Assembly (NCBI GenBank): GCA_035632095.1
Contig: DASQHM010000098.1
Location: forward strand, 1-29,741
Direction of reading: 5' to 3'
DNA: 29,741 bases
DNA from: DASQHM01 sp035632095
Lineage (GTDB): Bacteria > Pseudomonadota > Alphaproteobacteria > Ferrovibrionales > Ferrovibrionaceae
The position numbers and the translations under genes are program-made. This document shows, piece by piece, positions 23,845 to 29,741 of this stretch. Position 1 is the stretch's first letter. The number at the start of each line of letters is the position of its first letter. The notes under the pieces were generated by a model, which had not been told where the DNA came from, did no database searches, and worked only from the letters and a program-made list of their open reading frames with translations.

Positions 23845-23865
23845 CCATAAAAGCCGAGTTTATGG
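23845..23865. promoter_or_regulatory. Inverted repeat CCATAAA-N7-TTTATGG in a divergent gap
   Basis: Perfect 7-base arms at 23845-23851 and 23859-23865, centred about 96 bases from the L,D-transpeptidase start and about 170 bases from the hydrolase start at 24023. GCCGGTTC flanks it as a direct repeat (23836 and 23867). It may be an operator; no regulator is nearby. Confidence 0.3.
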
Positions 23866-24022
23866 GCCGGTTCCTTGATCGAGGTCAATTGCCGTTGTGC
23901 GGTCAAAACGGCGCTTTCGGGTTCAAAGGCCTAATTGCTTTACGCCGGCAGCTGGCCGATCCATAAATGGCGCCGACCATATCGTCTCCCAGGCTTCGTT
24001 CTCTTGATGCGCGCGGCAAGAC

Positions 24023-24994
24023 ATGACCCAGCCCCTCCGCTTTCGTGACCAGGACATCGTCTTCTCCAACGGCGTGACCGGCCGCAATGTCGCCATCGAG
24101 AGCGCCAATCCGCTGAACTATTTTCAGATGGTGAGCCGCCCGGCCGAAATGCCGCGCGTCGCCATCGACGGCAAGCTGTTTCTGCCGTCGGGCGCGGCGG
24201 GCAAGTTGCCGTTGGTGATGGTCGTGCCGGGGAGCCTCGGCGTCGCGCCGACACATCTGAAGCATGCGGAGACGTTCATCGAAATGGGCATGGCGAGCTT
24301 CGTGCTCGATCCCTTCGGCGGCCGCGGCGTCACCTCTACGGTCGGCAATCAGACCCAATATTCCTTCGCCGCCAGCATTTATGACGTGGTGGCGGCGGCG
24401 AAGGCGCTTGCAAGTCTGCCGGAAATCGACTCGGGCCGCATCGGCGCGCAGGGCCACAGCCGCGGCGGCACCGCCGTGCTTGGCGCCGCCATGCGCCGCT
24501 TCAGCGCGCCGGTGCTGGGCGCAGGCCTAGCGTTAAGGTCCGTGCTGGCGGCGTATCCCTGGTGCGGTCATCAACTGCTCGATCCCGACATTGGCGGCAC
24601 GGAAGTCCGCGTGCTGATCGGCGACCAGGACGATTGGGTTTCGCCGCAACAGGCGCAAGGGCACGTGCAGGCCATGCGGCTTCGCGGCGGCAAGGCGTCG
24701 ATCCGAATTTTCGCCGGCGCGGAGCACAGCTTCGATCGCTTGGAGCCGGTCAGGCACGTTGCCGATGCGGCCGTATCGCCGGCCGCGCCGACCGCCTATA
24801 TCGCCGACGACGGCGCCTTCATTCACCCCGTCGGCGGCGCCGCAAACCCGTCCTTGGTGGACCGCGACCTTGCGGTTTACGCGCTCAAGGCCGGCTACGG
24901 CGTCGAGGGCGCCACCATCGGCAGCCAGGGCGATCAAGCGGACCAATTCCGCGCGGACATGATCGGCTTCTTCCGCCGCACGCTGCTTGGTTGA
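24023..24994 (+). CDS. Dienelactone hydrolase-like alpha/beta hydrolase
   Basis: 323 residues, alpha/beta hydrolase fold of the DLH/acetyl-xylan-esterase-like group. Nucleophile Ser146 in GHSRGGTAV, acid Asp203 or Asp204 in GDQDDWVSP, and His235 in GAEHSFDR form the triad. LVMVVPGSLGVAPTH forms the oxyanion strand-loop, and LDPFGGRGV is typical of this branch. Unlike classical dienelactone hydrolase the nucleophile is Ser rather than Cys, and the protein is longer (DLH is about 235), so a carboxylesterase role on an unknown ester is likelier. No signal peptide. The ribosome-binding site is weak. It ends before a strong bidirectional terminator. Confidence 0.88.
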   Translation: MTQPLRFRDQDIVFSNGVTGRNVAIESANPLNYFQMVSRPAEMPRVAIDGKLFLPSGAAGKLPLVMVVPGSLGVAPTHLKHAETFIEMGMASFVLDPFGGRGVTSTVGNQTQYSFAASIYDVVAAAKALASLPEIDSGRIGAQGHSRGGTAVLGAAMRRFSAPVLGAGLALRSVLAAYPWCGHQLLDPDIGGTEVRVLIGDQDDWVSPQQAQGHVQAMRLRGGKASIRIFAGAEHSFDRLEPVRHVADAAVSPAAPTAYIADDGAFIHPVGGAANPSLVDRDLAVYALKAGYGVEGATIGSQGDQADQFRADMIGFFRRTLLG

Positions 24995-25021
24995 GCGTTG
25001 GCAAGATAATGGACGACAAAA

Positions 25022-25049
25022 AAAAGGCCCCCGGTTCCGGGGGCCTTTT
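25022..25049. terminator. Strong bidirectional Rho-independent terminator
   Basis: AAAAGGCCCCCGG (25022-25034) pairs with CCGGGGGCCTTTT (25037-25049): a GC stem flanked by an A-run (25018-25025) on one side and TTTT on the other, so it works for both the rightward hydrolase gene and the leftward diiron gene, which converge on it. Confidence 0.92.
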
Positions 25050-25070
25050 CGATCGTGAAGCGTCGCGGCG

Positions 25071-26138
25071 CTATTGCGCGGCGACAGCCTCGTTGACGAA
25101 GCGCTTGCGGTCGAAATCATCGGCCACCTTCGCATCGTCGGCCAGGATCGCCCTTGCGTCGATCTTGGCGTATTCCATCACGCCCATGTCGCCGAGCGCC
25201 TTCTGGACCTTCGGCCCGAACAGGCCGATGTCCTTGAGGATCGGCACGATGCGCGTAAACAGGCGCGTGCGGAAGGCTTGCATGGCGCCCGAGTTGAAGG
25301 CGTATTGCTTCAGCTCTTCGACCGGCAGGCCCGCGCGCATCCAGACTTCGCCTTGATTGAAGCGGTCGCGCATGAAATAGAGCGCATCGACGGTGAATTC
25401 CTCGCGCTCGCCGCGCTCGGCGTCCGTAAGGTGCGGGTAATAGTCGCGTAGCGCCATGCGGCCGAAGGTGACGTGCCGCGCCTCGTCCTGCATGACATAG
25501 GCGTTCACGGAAGCGGCGAGGTTGTTCTTGGCGCTGTCGCGGATGCGCTGGAAGGCCGCCAACGCCAGGCCCTCGATCAGCACCTGCATGCCGAGATAGG
25601 TCATGTCCCAGCGGCGGTCGCTCAGCGTCTGCTCCAGCAAATTCTTCAGCGACTCCGTGATCGGATACGCCATCTTGAACTTCTCGTGGATCAGGCGCTT
25701 GTAGGTTTCCACGTGGCGTGCCTCGTCGATCACCTGGGTCGCCGCATAGAACTTGGCGTTCATGTCGGGCACGGTGTTGACGATCTTCGCCGTGGCGATG
25801 AGCGCGCCCTGCTCGCCGTGCATGAACTGGCAGATGCTGTGGGCCTGCAGGTTCCACCGCAGCCACTTGCGGTCCTTCTCGCTCATCTTCTCCCAGATGG
25901 GTGAGCCGTAGATCGGGATGGAGTCGTCGCCCATGCCCATGGGGTTGTCTTCGAACAGCTCCTGCGACCAGTCGAGCCGGTCGGACGCGTTCCACTGCTG
26001 CTGCTTGCCCTTTTCGTAGAGGTCGAGAAGCTCGGACGAGCCGTCCTCGTATTCCCAGTTGAAATACATCTCGGTTTTTCCGTCGAACTTCCAACCGGTC
26101 GTCTCGACCGGCAGCTGGTAGAGTCTCGTGGACGACAT
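25071..26138 (-). CDS. Ferritin-like (R2-type) diiron protein, probable oxygenase
   Basis: 355 residues, all-helical four-helix-bundle protein with a full diiron ligand set in the order E-ExxH-E-ExxH: Glu109 (GEQGA), Glu139 and His142 (DEARH), Glu189 (IEGLA), Glu219 and His222 (DEARH). This pattern is shared by ribonucleotide reductase R2-like proteins, acyl-ACP desaturases and bacterial diiron monooxygenases. The length and absence of the R2 radical-transfer context and of any large RNR subunit argue against ribonucleotide reductase. It diverges from a PaaE/KshB-type ferredoxin reductase gene (26500), a natural electron donor, so I infer a two-component oxygenase or hydroxylase. AGGAGAG precedes the ATG at 26138. 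The substrate is unknown. No effector (MmoB-type) protein is seen. Confidence 0.88.
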   Translation of the reverse strand: MSSTRLYQLPVETTGWKFDGKTEMYFNWEYEDGSSELLDLYEKGKQQQWNASDRLDWSQELFEDNPMGMGDDSIPIYGSPIWEKMSEKDRKWLRWNLQAHSICQFMHGEQGALIATAKIVNTVPDMNAKFYAATQVIDEARHVETYKRLIHEKFKMAYPITESLKNLLEQTLSDRRWDMTYLGMQVLIEGLALAAFQRIRDSAKNNLAASVNAYVMQDEARHVTFGRMALRDYYPHLTDAERGEREEFTVDALYFMRDRFNQGEVWMRAGLPVEELKQYAFNSGAMQAFRTRLFTRIVPILKDIGLFGPKVQKALGDMGVMEYAKIDARAILADDAKVADDFDRKRFVNEAVAAQ

Positions 26139-26257
26139 GCTGCCCTCTCCTGGTGGCCACCGGCGCTGGTGGGCTATCTGACGTTGTGAGCTATCCGGTC
26201 CCGTAAATCGGGCGAGACCGCCGAAGCGGCCTCAGCCTCGAAGTTTACGCAACGGAA

Positions 26258-26298
26258 TCAGTGCGGACCTATATTGCTATGGTCGACGGATGCACTGA
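26258..26298. promoter_or_regulatory. Nested inverted repeat TCAGTGC...GCACTGA in the diiron/reductase divergent region
   Basis: Outer arms TCAGTGC (26258-26264) and GCACTGA (26292-26298) and inner arms GACC (26266-26269) and GGTC (26281-26284) surround an AT-rich centre, TATATTGCTAT. It could be an operator or overlap the leftward promoter. Confidence 0.3.
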
Positions 26299-26358
26299 CC
26301 GCTCGCGCGATACGCGTAACTCTCAAGGACGACTTGACAAATCGGGCCGGACCGTAGC

Positions 26359-26376
26359 ACGGAATGACCATTCCGT
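26359..26376. promoter_or_regulatory. Perfect 18-base palindromic operator candidate (TetR-like size)
   Basis: ACGGAATG-AC-CATTCCGT: two perfect 8-base arms with a 2-base centre, starting 20 bases after TTGACA (26334-26339), in the position of the -10/start of the reductase promoter. Size and placement fit repression by a TetR-family dimer. The regulator gene is not in the window. Confidence 0.55.
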
Positions 26377-26499
26377 CAGCCACAATCACGGGCCTAGGCC
26401 TGCGGCATTGTGCGCGGGCATGGAGTGCGGGCACGGCTTGGGACAGAATTGCCGGCCGGGGCCGCCTTGCGTGTTCGAAGGCCGAAATCGGGAGTGGCA

Positions 26500-27525
26500 A
26501 TGTCCTACCAGTCGCTGCGCGTCGCCCGGATCATTCAGGAGACGCCGGACGCGCGCTCGTTCGTGCTGTCGGTGCCGCCCGCGCTTGCCGAGCGCTTCCG
26601 TTATCGTCCCGGCCAATTCCTGACCTTCCGCGTTCCCCATAGCGAGGGCGCGGTCAACCGCTGCTATTCCCTGTCGAGCGCGCCGGAGAGCGATGCGGAA
26701 TGCAAGGTGACGGTGAAGCGCGTCGCCGGTGGGCGCGGATCGAATTGGTTTCATGACGCGTTGAAAGAGGGCGCGGCCATCGACGTGATGCCGCCGGCCG
26801 GCCGTTTCGTGCTCAGCCAGAACGCATCGGCGCCGCTGCTGTTCTTCGCCGGCGGCAGCGGCATCACGCCGGTGATGTCGCTGATCAAGAGCGCGTTGAA
26901 AACGACGTCGCGCCGCATGCGTCTCTTCTACGCCAATCGCGACGCGGCTTCGGTGATCTTCCGCGCCGAGTTCGATGCGCTTGCCGCCGCCAATGCGGAT
27001 CGCCTGCAGGTCATCCACCATTTGGACGTGGGCCAGGGACTTACCACCGCGGCCGAGATCGAAGCGTCGCTCGAAGGCTTCGAGACGGCGGAGATCTATC
27101 TTTGCGGTCCGGGGCCGTTCATGACCCTGGTCGAGACGACCCTGCTGTCGCGCGAAGTGCCGAGCGAGCGCATCATGATTGAGCGCTTCGAAGCGTCGGG
27201 AAACGCGGCGGTGCCGGCGGCGCCGTCGGATGATGGTGAAACGATCCCGAGCGAAATCGTGATCCACTTCGAAGGCAAGCCGCATCGCGTGCCCTACAAG
27301 AAGGGTCAGACCATTCTCGTCGCGGCGCGCGCCGCCGGCCTGACGCCGAACTCGGCCTGCGAGGAAGGTTTCTGCGCCTCCTGCGCGGCCAAGCGCATCA
27401 AAGGCAAGATCGTCCTCGCCAACAACGACATCTACACTCCCGAGGATCTCGCTAACGGCTGGATCCTCACCTGCCAAGGACATGCCTTCGGCGACGACGT
27501 CGAAATCACCTACGACGTGATTTAG
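26500..27525 (+). CDS. PaaE/KshB-type ferredoxin reductase (FAD, NAD(P)H, C-terminal 2Fe-2S)
   Basis: 341 residues with three modules: FAD-binding barrel (RCYSLSSAP, residues 54-62), nucleotide-binding domain (GGSGITP 118-124, CGPGPF 202-207) and a plant-type 2Fe-2S ferredoxin domain at the C-terminus with Cys287, Cys292, Cys295 and Cys325. Such reductases carry electrons from NAD(P)H to diiron or Rieske oxygenases, as in phenylacetyl-CoA epoxidase (PaaE) and 3-ketosteroid 9-alpha-hydroxylase (KshB). The start at 26500 has GGGAGTGG upstream and gives MSYQSLRVARI, typical of the family; an upstream extension to 26410 has no support. It is divergent from the diiron protein, its probable redox partner, across a region with a palindromic operator. 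Confidence 0.93.
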   Translation: MSYQSLRVARIIQETPDARSFVLSVPPALAERFRYRPGQFLTFRVPHSEGAVNRCYSLSSAPESDAECKVTVKRVAGGRGSNWFHDALKEGAAIDVMPPAGRFVLSQNASAPLLFFAGGSGITPVMSLIKSALKTTSRRMRLFYANRDAASVIFRAEFDALAAANADRLQVIHHLDVGQGLTTAAEIEASLEGFETAEIYLCGPGPFMTLVETTLLSREVPSERIMIERFEASGNAAVPAAPSDDGETIPSEIVIHFEGKPHRVPYKKGQTILVAARAAGLTPNSACEEGFCASCAAKRIKGKIVLANNDIYTPEDLANGWILTCQGHAFGDDVEITYDVI

Positions 27526-27576
27526 GGCCTGCGAATCGATGGGTTTCTGTCGCCTGCGCCGGCGACGACGCAATTA

Positions 27577-27591
27577 TGCTGCTTTGCAGCA
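27577..27591. promoter_or_regulatory. PhaR-type operator candidate upstream of the patatin gene
   Basis: TGCTGC-TTT-GCAGCA, a perfect 6-base inverted repeat with 3-base spacing. It contains CTGC-N3-GCAG, which matches the CTGC-N3-4-GCAG target described for PhaR, the repressor of polyhydroxyalkanoate granule genes. It lies 82 bases upstream of the nearest patatin ATG. Confidence 0.5.
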
Positions 27592-27614
27592 AAGACCATA
27601 AGTGACATCGAAAA

Positions 27615-27666
27615 AATGCAGCAATATATGGCTTGGATGGTCTATATTTTATATTGCAATGCAGCA
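27615..27666. promoter_or_regulatory. AT-rich promoter region with repeated AATGCAGCA elements
   Basis: AATGCAGCA occurs at 27615-27623 and 27658-27666 (43 bases apart). GCAATATA (27621-27628) and TATATTGC (27650-27657) form an inverted repeat between them. TATATT at 27643 and 27650 could be a -10 element. The GCAGCA motif repeats the arm of the site at 27577-27591. Confidence 0.45.
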
Positions 27667-28675
27667 TTTCTGGTCCAAGCGCAGACTGCTTGACGCCATG
27701 CCGGGGCTCCGCCGTGCCGTCGGCCCGCAGCGCCTGTCGCTGGCGTTGCAGGGCGGCGGCTCTTTCGGCGCCTTCACCTGGGGCGTGCTCGATCGCCTGC
27801 TCGACGACGAAACCATCGGCTTCGACGCGGCGAGCGGCGCCAGCGCCGGCGCCGTGAACGCTGTCGCGCTTGCCAACGGCCTCGCCGGCGGCGGTCGCGC
27901 GGCAGCGCGCGAATGCTTGGCGCGCGTTTGGAAACGAATCAGCCTGGCCGCGCCGGTGAGGTCGCTCGGCGCATTGGGCCAGAGCGCGGCGGACTCGGCG
28001 GTGGAAGTCTCGACGCGGCTCGTCTCGCCGTACCAGTTCAATCCCTTCGACCTCAATCCGCTCCGCCAGGTGCTGACCGAAGAAATCGATTTTGAGCGTC
28101 TGCGCCGTGGGTCGCCGCTCCGCCTGCTCATTGCGGCGACGCGGGTCAAGGATGGCCGTCTCCGAATCTTTCGCGACCACGAAATCACGGTCGACGCGGT
28201 GCTGGCGTCCGCCTGCTTGCCTTCCCTGCACCACGCGGTCGAGATCGACGGCGAATGGTATTGGGATGGCGGCTACAGCGCCAACCCGCCGCTGCGCCAG
28301 CTGATCCTGGAGTCGGCCGCCCGCGACATCGTGCTGGTGCAGATCACGCCGGCAGCACGGGAGGGTTTGCCGCGCCTGCCGCCCGACATAAGCCGCAGAG
28401 TGAACCAGATCGTCTTCAACGGTCCGTTGGAGCGAGAGCTGGAAGCCATCGCCGATCTCCGCCGACTATGCCAGGGCGAGCGCGTGTTTCGCTCGCGTGT
28501 CTGCCGCAAGCTTCGAGCCGTGCGGCTGCATCGCATCGCGGCGGAAGACCGGATCGAGTCTTTGCACGAGGCCAGCGCCACGGACCTCACCTGGCGCTTT
28601 CTCAAGCATCTCCACAAGAGCGGCGCCGAAGCGGCGGAGGATTGGCTGAGCGAGAAGGCTGCCGGCGGTCTCTGA
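27659..28675 (+). CDS. Patatin-like phospholipase
   Basis: 338 residues from the ATG at 27659. Patatin domain: oxyanion loop LALQGGGSFGAFTWGV (Gly32-34), nucleophile Ser62 in GASAG, and Asp203 in WDGGYSANP, giving the Ser-Asp dyad of patatin-type lipases/phospholipases. The block PYQFNPFDLNPLRQVL and INFERLR-like region are typical of a rhizobial group often found near polyhydroxybutyrate genes. No signal peptide. Start is uncertain: 27659 overlaps a TGC-rich repeat and lacks a ribosome-binding site; an ATG at 27698 would give 325 residues and leave the whole operator region untranslated. The upstream sites suggest PhaR control and a role at PHA granules or in membrane lipid turnover; this is inference. 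Confidence 0.9.
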   Translation: MQHFWSKRRLLDAMPGLRRAVGPQRLSLALQGGGSFGAFTWGVLDRLLDDETIGFDAASGASAGAVNAVALANGLAGGGRAAARECLARVWKRISLAAPVRSLGALGQSAADSAVEVSTRLVSPYQFNPFDLNPLRQVLTEEIDFERLRRGSPLRLLIAATRVKDGRLRIFRDHEITVDAVLASACLPSLHHAVEIDGEWYWDGGYSANPPLRQLILESAARDIVLVQITPAAREGLPRLPPDISRRVNQIVFNGPLERELEAIADLRRLCQGERVFRSRVCRKLRAVRLHRIAAEDRIESLHEASATDLTWRFLKHLHKSGAEAAEDWLSEKAAGGL

Positions 28676-28681
28676 TCGTCG

Positions 28682-29545
28682 TCAGACCGGATGGGCGGCA
28701 AGATGCGCCAGGAGCAATTCGTTGGTGCGCTCCGCCGCTTGATCCGTGACGAAATGGCCGATGCCGGGCAGCACGGCGAATTGAAACGGCCCGCTGACGA
28801 ATTCCGCGGTGCCTTCCGCCGCGGCGCGCCCCACGGTCGCGTCCGCATCGCCCCAGATGTAGAGCGTCGGCACGCCGATCTTGCCGATCGCCGCGCGCAA
28901 GCCCGATTGCGCCCGATACCACGCCAGCGCCGCTTCCATGGCGGGCGTGTTGCCGAGCACTGACACATAACTTTCCACCGCATCCGGCGGCACGCTGGCC
29001 TCCGACAGATTGCGGCGCAAGCGCCTGGCGCCGTCCTCGAGCAGCATGCGCGTGGTGTCGGCGTTGAGAAAGGCGCGATGATGGCGCGAGCGATGCTTCT
29101 GCTCGCCGTCGGGCGCTTCCAGCGCGCGCAGGAACGCGGCCGGATGCGGCCGGGATAGAATCGTGAGCGAAGCCAGCCGCTCCGGATGGCGATCGGCGAA
29201 GCCCCATGAAACCTGCCCGCCCCAATCGTGGCCGACCAGGTGGAAGCGGCGCGTGGCGCTGCCGCATGCGGCTGCGACGGCGCTCACGTCGCCGATCAAT
29301 TTGTCGAATTGGTAATTGCCGTAGTCGGCCGCGTCCGGCCGCGCGCCGGGCGAATAGCCGCGCTGGTCCGGCGCCACGGCGCGATAGCCTGCGGCGGCGA
29401 GTGCTGGCAGTTGCGCCCGCCAGGTGTGGCGCGATTGCGGATAGCCGTGCAGCAGCAGCACCAGCGCGCCGGTGTCCGGCCCGGCTATCCAGGCGTCGAA
29501 TGTGAGGCCGCCCGGCGTGGCGATCTTGCGGAGTTCGAACGTCAT
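28682..29545 (-). CDS. Alpha/beta hydrolase, epoxide hydrolase/haloalkane dehalogenase-like
   Basis: 287 residues. HGYP (33-36) is the oxyanion motif of epoxide hydrolases, Asp107 in GHDWGG the aspartate nucleophile, Asp233 or Asp235 in WGDAD the acid and His264 in GIGHFVTDQ the base; Tyr210 lies in the cap region where epoxide hydrolases keep a proton-donating tyrosine. The set favours epoxide hydrolysis over dehalogenation (no second halide-binding Trp can be confirmed by eye). The start at 29545 is the ATG giving MTFELRKIATPGG; the ribosome-binding site is weak. It is convergent with the patatin gene (6-base gap) and diverges from a flavoprotein gene with which it may share a pathway. Confidence 0.9.
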   Translation of the reverse strand: MTFELRKIATPGGLTFDAWIAGPDTGALVLLLHGYPQSRHTWRAQLPALAAAGYRAVAPDQRGYSPGARPDAADYGNYQFDKLIGDVSAVAAACGSATRRFHLVGHDWGGQVSWGFADRHPERLASLTILSRPHPAAFLRALEAPDGEQKHRSRHHRAFLNADTTRMLLEDGARRLRRNLSEASVPPDAVESYVSVLGNTPAMEAALAWYRAQSGLRAAIGKIGVPTLYIWGDADATVGRAAAEGTAEFVSGPFQFAVLPGIGHFVTDQAAERTNELLLAHLAAHPV

Positions 29546-29592
29546 GCGACATGGTAACGTCAATCGGGGCGTTTGCCTGCGGGGAATTGCGC

Positions 29593-29741
29593 ATGGACAT
29601 GCTGGCCAAGGCGGCTGCATTGCAGGACGCGATCCGCGCCCGCGCCGGCGAAGCGGAAAAAGCCCGCCGCCTGCCGGCCGATCTGGCGCGCGCGCTGGCC
29701 GATGCCGGCATGTTCCGCATCATGCTGCCGAAGAGCTGCGG
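29593..29741 (+). CDS. Acyl-CoA dehydrogenase-like flavoprotein (N-terminal part, cut by window edge)
   Basis: The first 49 codons of a protein starting MDMLAKAAALQDAIRARAGE and continuing to FRIMLPKSC. The pattern (helix with E..R.LP..L...L.dAGlFR...P) is typical of the N-terminal domain of acyl-CoA dehydrogenase-fold flavoproteins, including HsaA/HpaB-type flavin-dependent hydroxylases. GGGGAA lies about seven bases before the ATG at 29593. Only the N-terminal domain is visible, so dehydrogenase versus monooxygenase cannot be decided. It diverges from the epoxide-hydrolase-like gene by 47 bases. Confidence 0.8.
   Translation, partial: MDMLAKAAALQDAIRARAGEAEKARRLPADLARALADAGMFRIMLPKSC

Larger units (their letters stand above)
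26139..26499. other. 361-base divergent regulatory region without a gene
   Basis: Separates the diiron protein and reductase genes. It holds an inverted repeat (26258-26298), TTGACA at 26334-26339 as a possible -35 for the reductase, and a perfect palindrome at 26359-26376. An ACGGAAT half-copy of that palindrome lies at 26252-26258, nearer the diiron gene. I see no convincing small gene or structured RNA. Confidence 0.7.

Overview
The window is GC-rich DNA with dense coding on both strands. The gene families (Liv-type ABC transporter, DUF3300/DUF2950 pair, DUF882 peptidase beside an L,D-transpeptidase, cNOR genes, several LLM flavin oxidoreductases) point to an alphaproteobacterium, most likely Hyphomicrobiales of the Bradyrhizobium/Rhodoplanes/Xanthobacteraceae kind. 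That placement is inference from gene content. I saw no tRNA, rRNA, insertion sequence, CRISPR array or prophage gene.

Layout. (1) 1-5337: a leftward branched-chain-amino-acid-type ABC transporter (binding protein, LivH, start of LivM) diverges from a rightward trio: a DUF6282 metal-dependent hydrolase-like protein, an LLM flavin oxidoreductase and an SDR. This looks like an uptake-and-catabolism locus for an unknown small molecule. (2) 5390-9553: an unrecognised exported protein, an isoprenylcysteine-methyltransferase-like membrane protein, and the exported DUF3300-DUF2950 pair; the DUF3300 protein has a repetitive Pro/Gln-rich tail. (3) 9727-12383: a nitric oxide reductase operon norC-norB with all NorB metal ligands, followed not by norQ/norD but by two small membrane-protein genes joined by 4-base ATGA overlaps. 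(4) 12548-20060: a 2-hydroxychromene-2-carboxylate isomerase-like protein, an acetolactate-synthase-like TPP enzyme, an OFA-type MFS carrier overlapping an amidohydrolase, a TPR protein that seems to lack the middle of its family, and a second LLM oxidoreductase. (5) 20183-24994: an SCP2-like/alpha-beta hydrolase fusion, a DUF882 (YcbK-like) peptidase with an L,D-transpeptidase (cell wall), and a dienelactone-hydrolase-like enzyme. (6) 25022-29741: a strong bidirectional terminator; a ferritin-like diiron protein divergent from a PaaE/KshB-type ferredoxin reductase with a perfect 18-base palindrome between them; a patatin-like phospholipase preceded by PhaR-type TGC-rich sites; an epoxide-hydrolase-like protein; and the start of an acyl-CoA-dehydrogenase-like flavoprotein.

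Together the genes suggest a metabolically versatile soil or water bacterium able to detoxify or respire NO and to oxidise and hydrolyse organic compounds. The leads most worth following are the norCB operon with two unknown partner genes, the divergent diiron oxygenase/reductase pair with its palindrome, the PhaR-like control of a patatin gene, and the internally shortened TPR protein.
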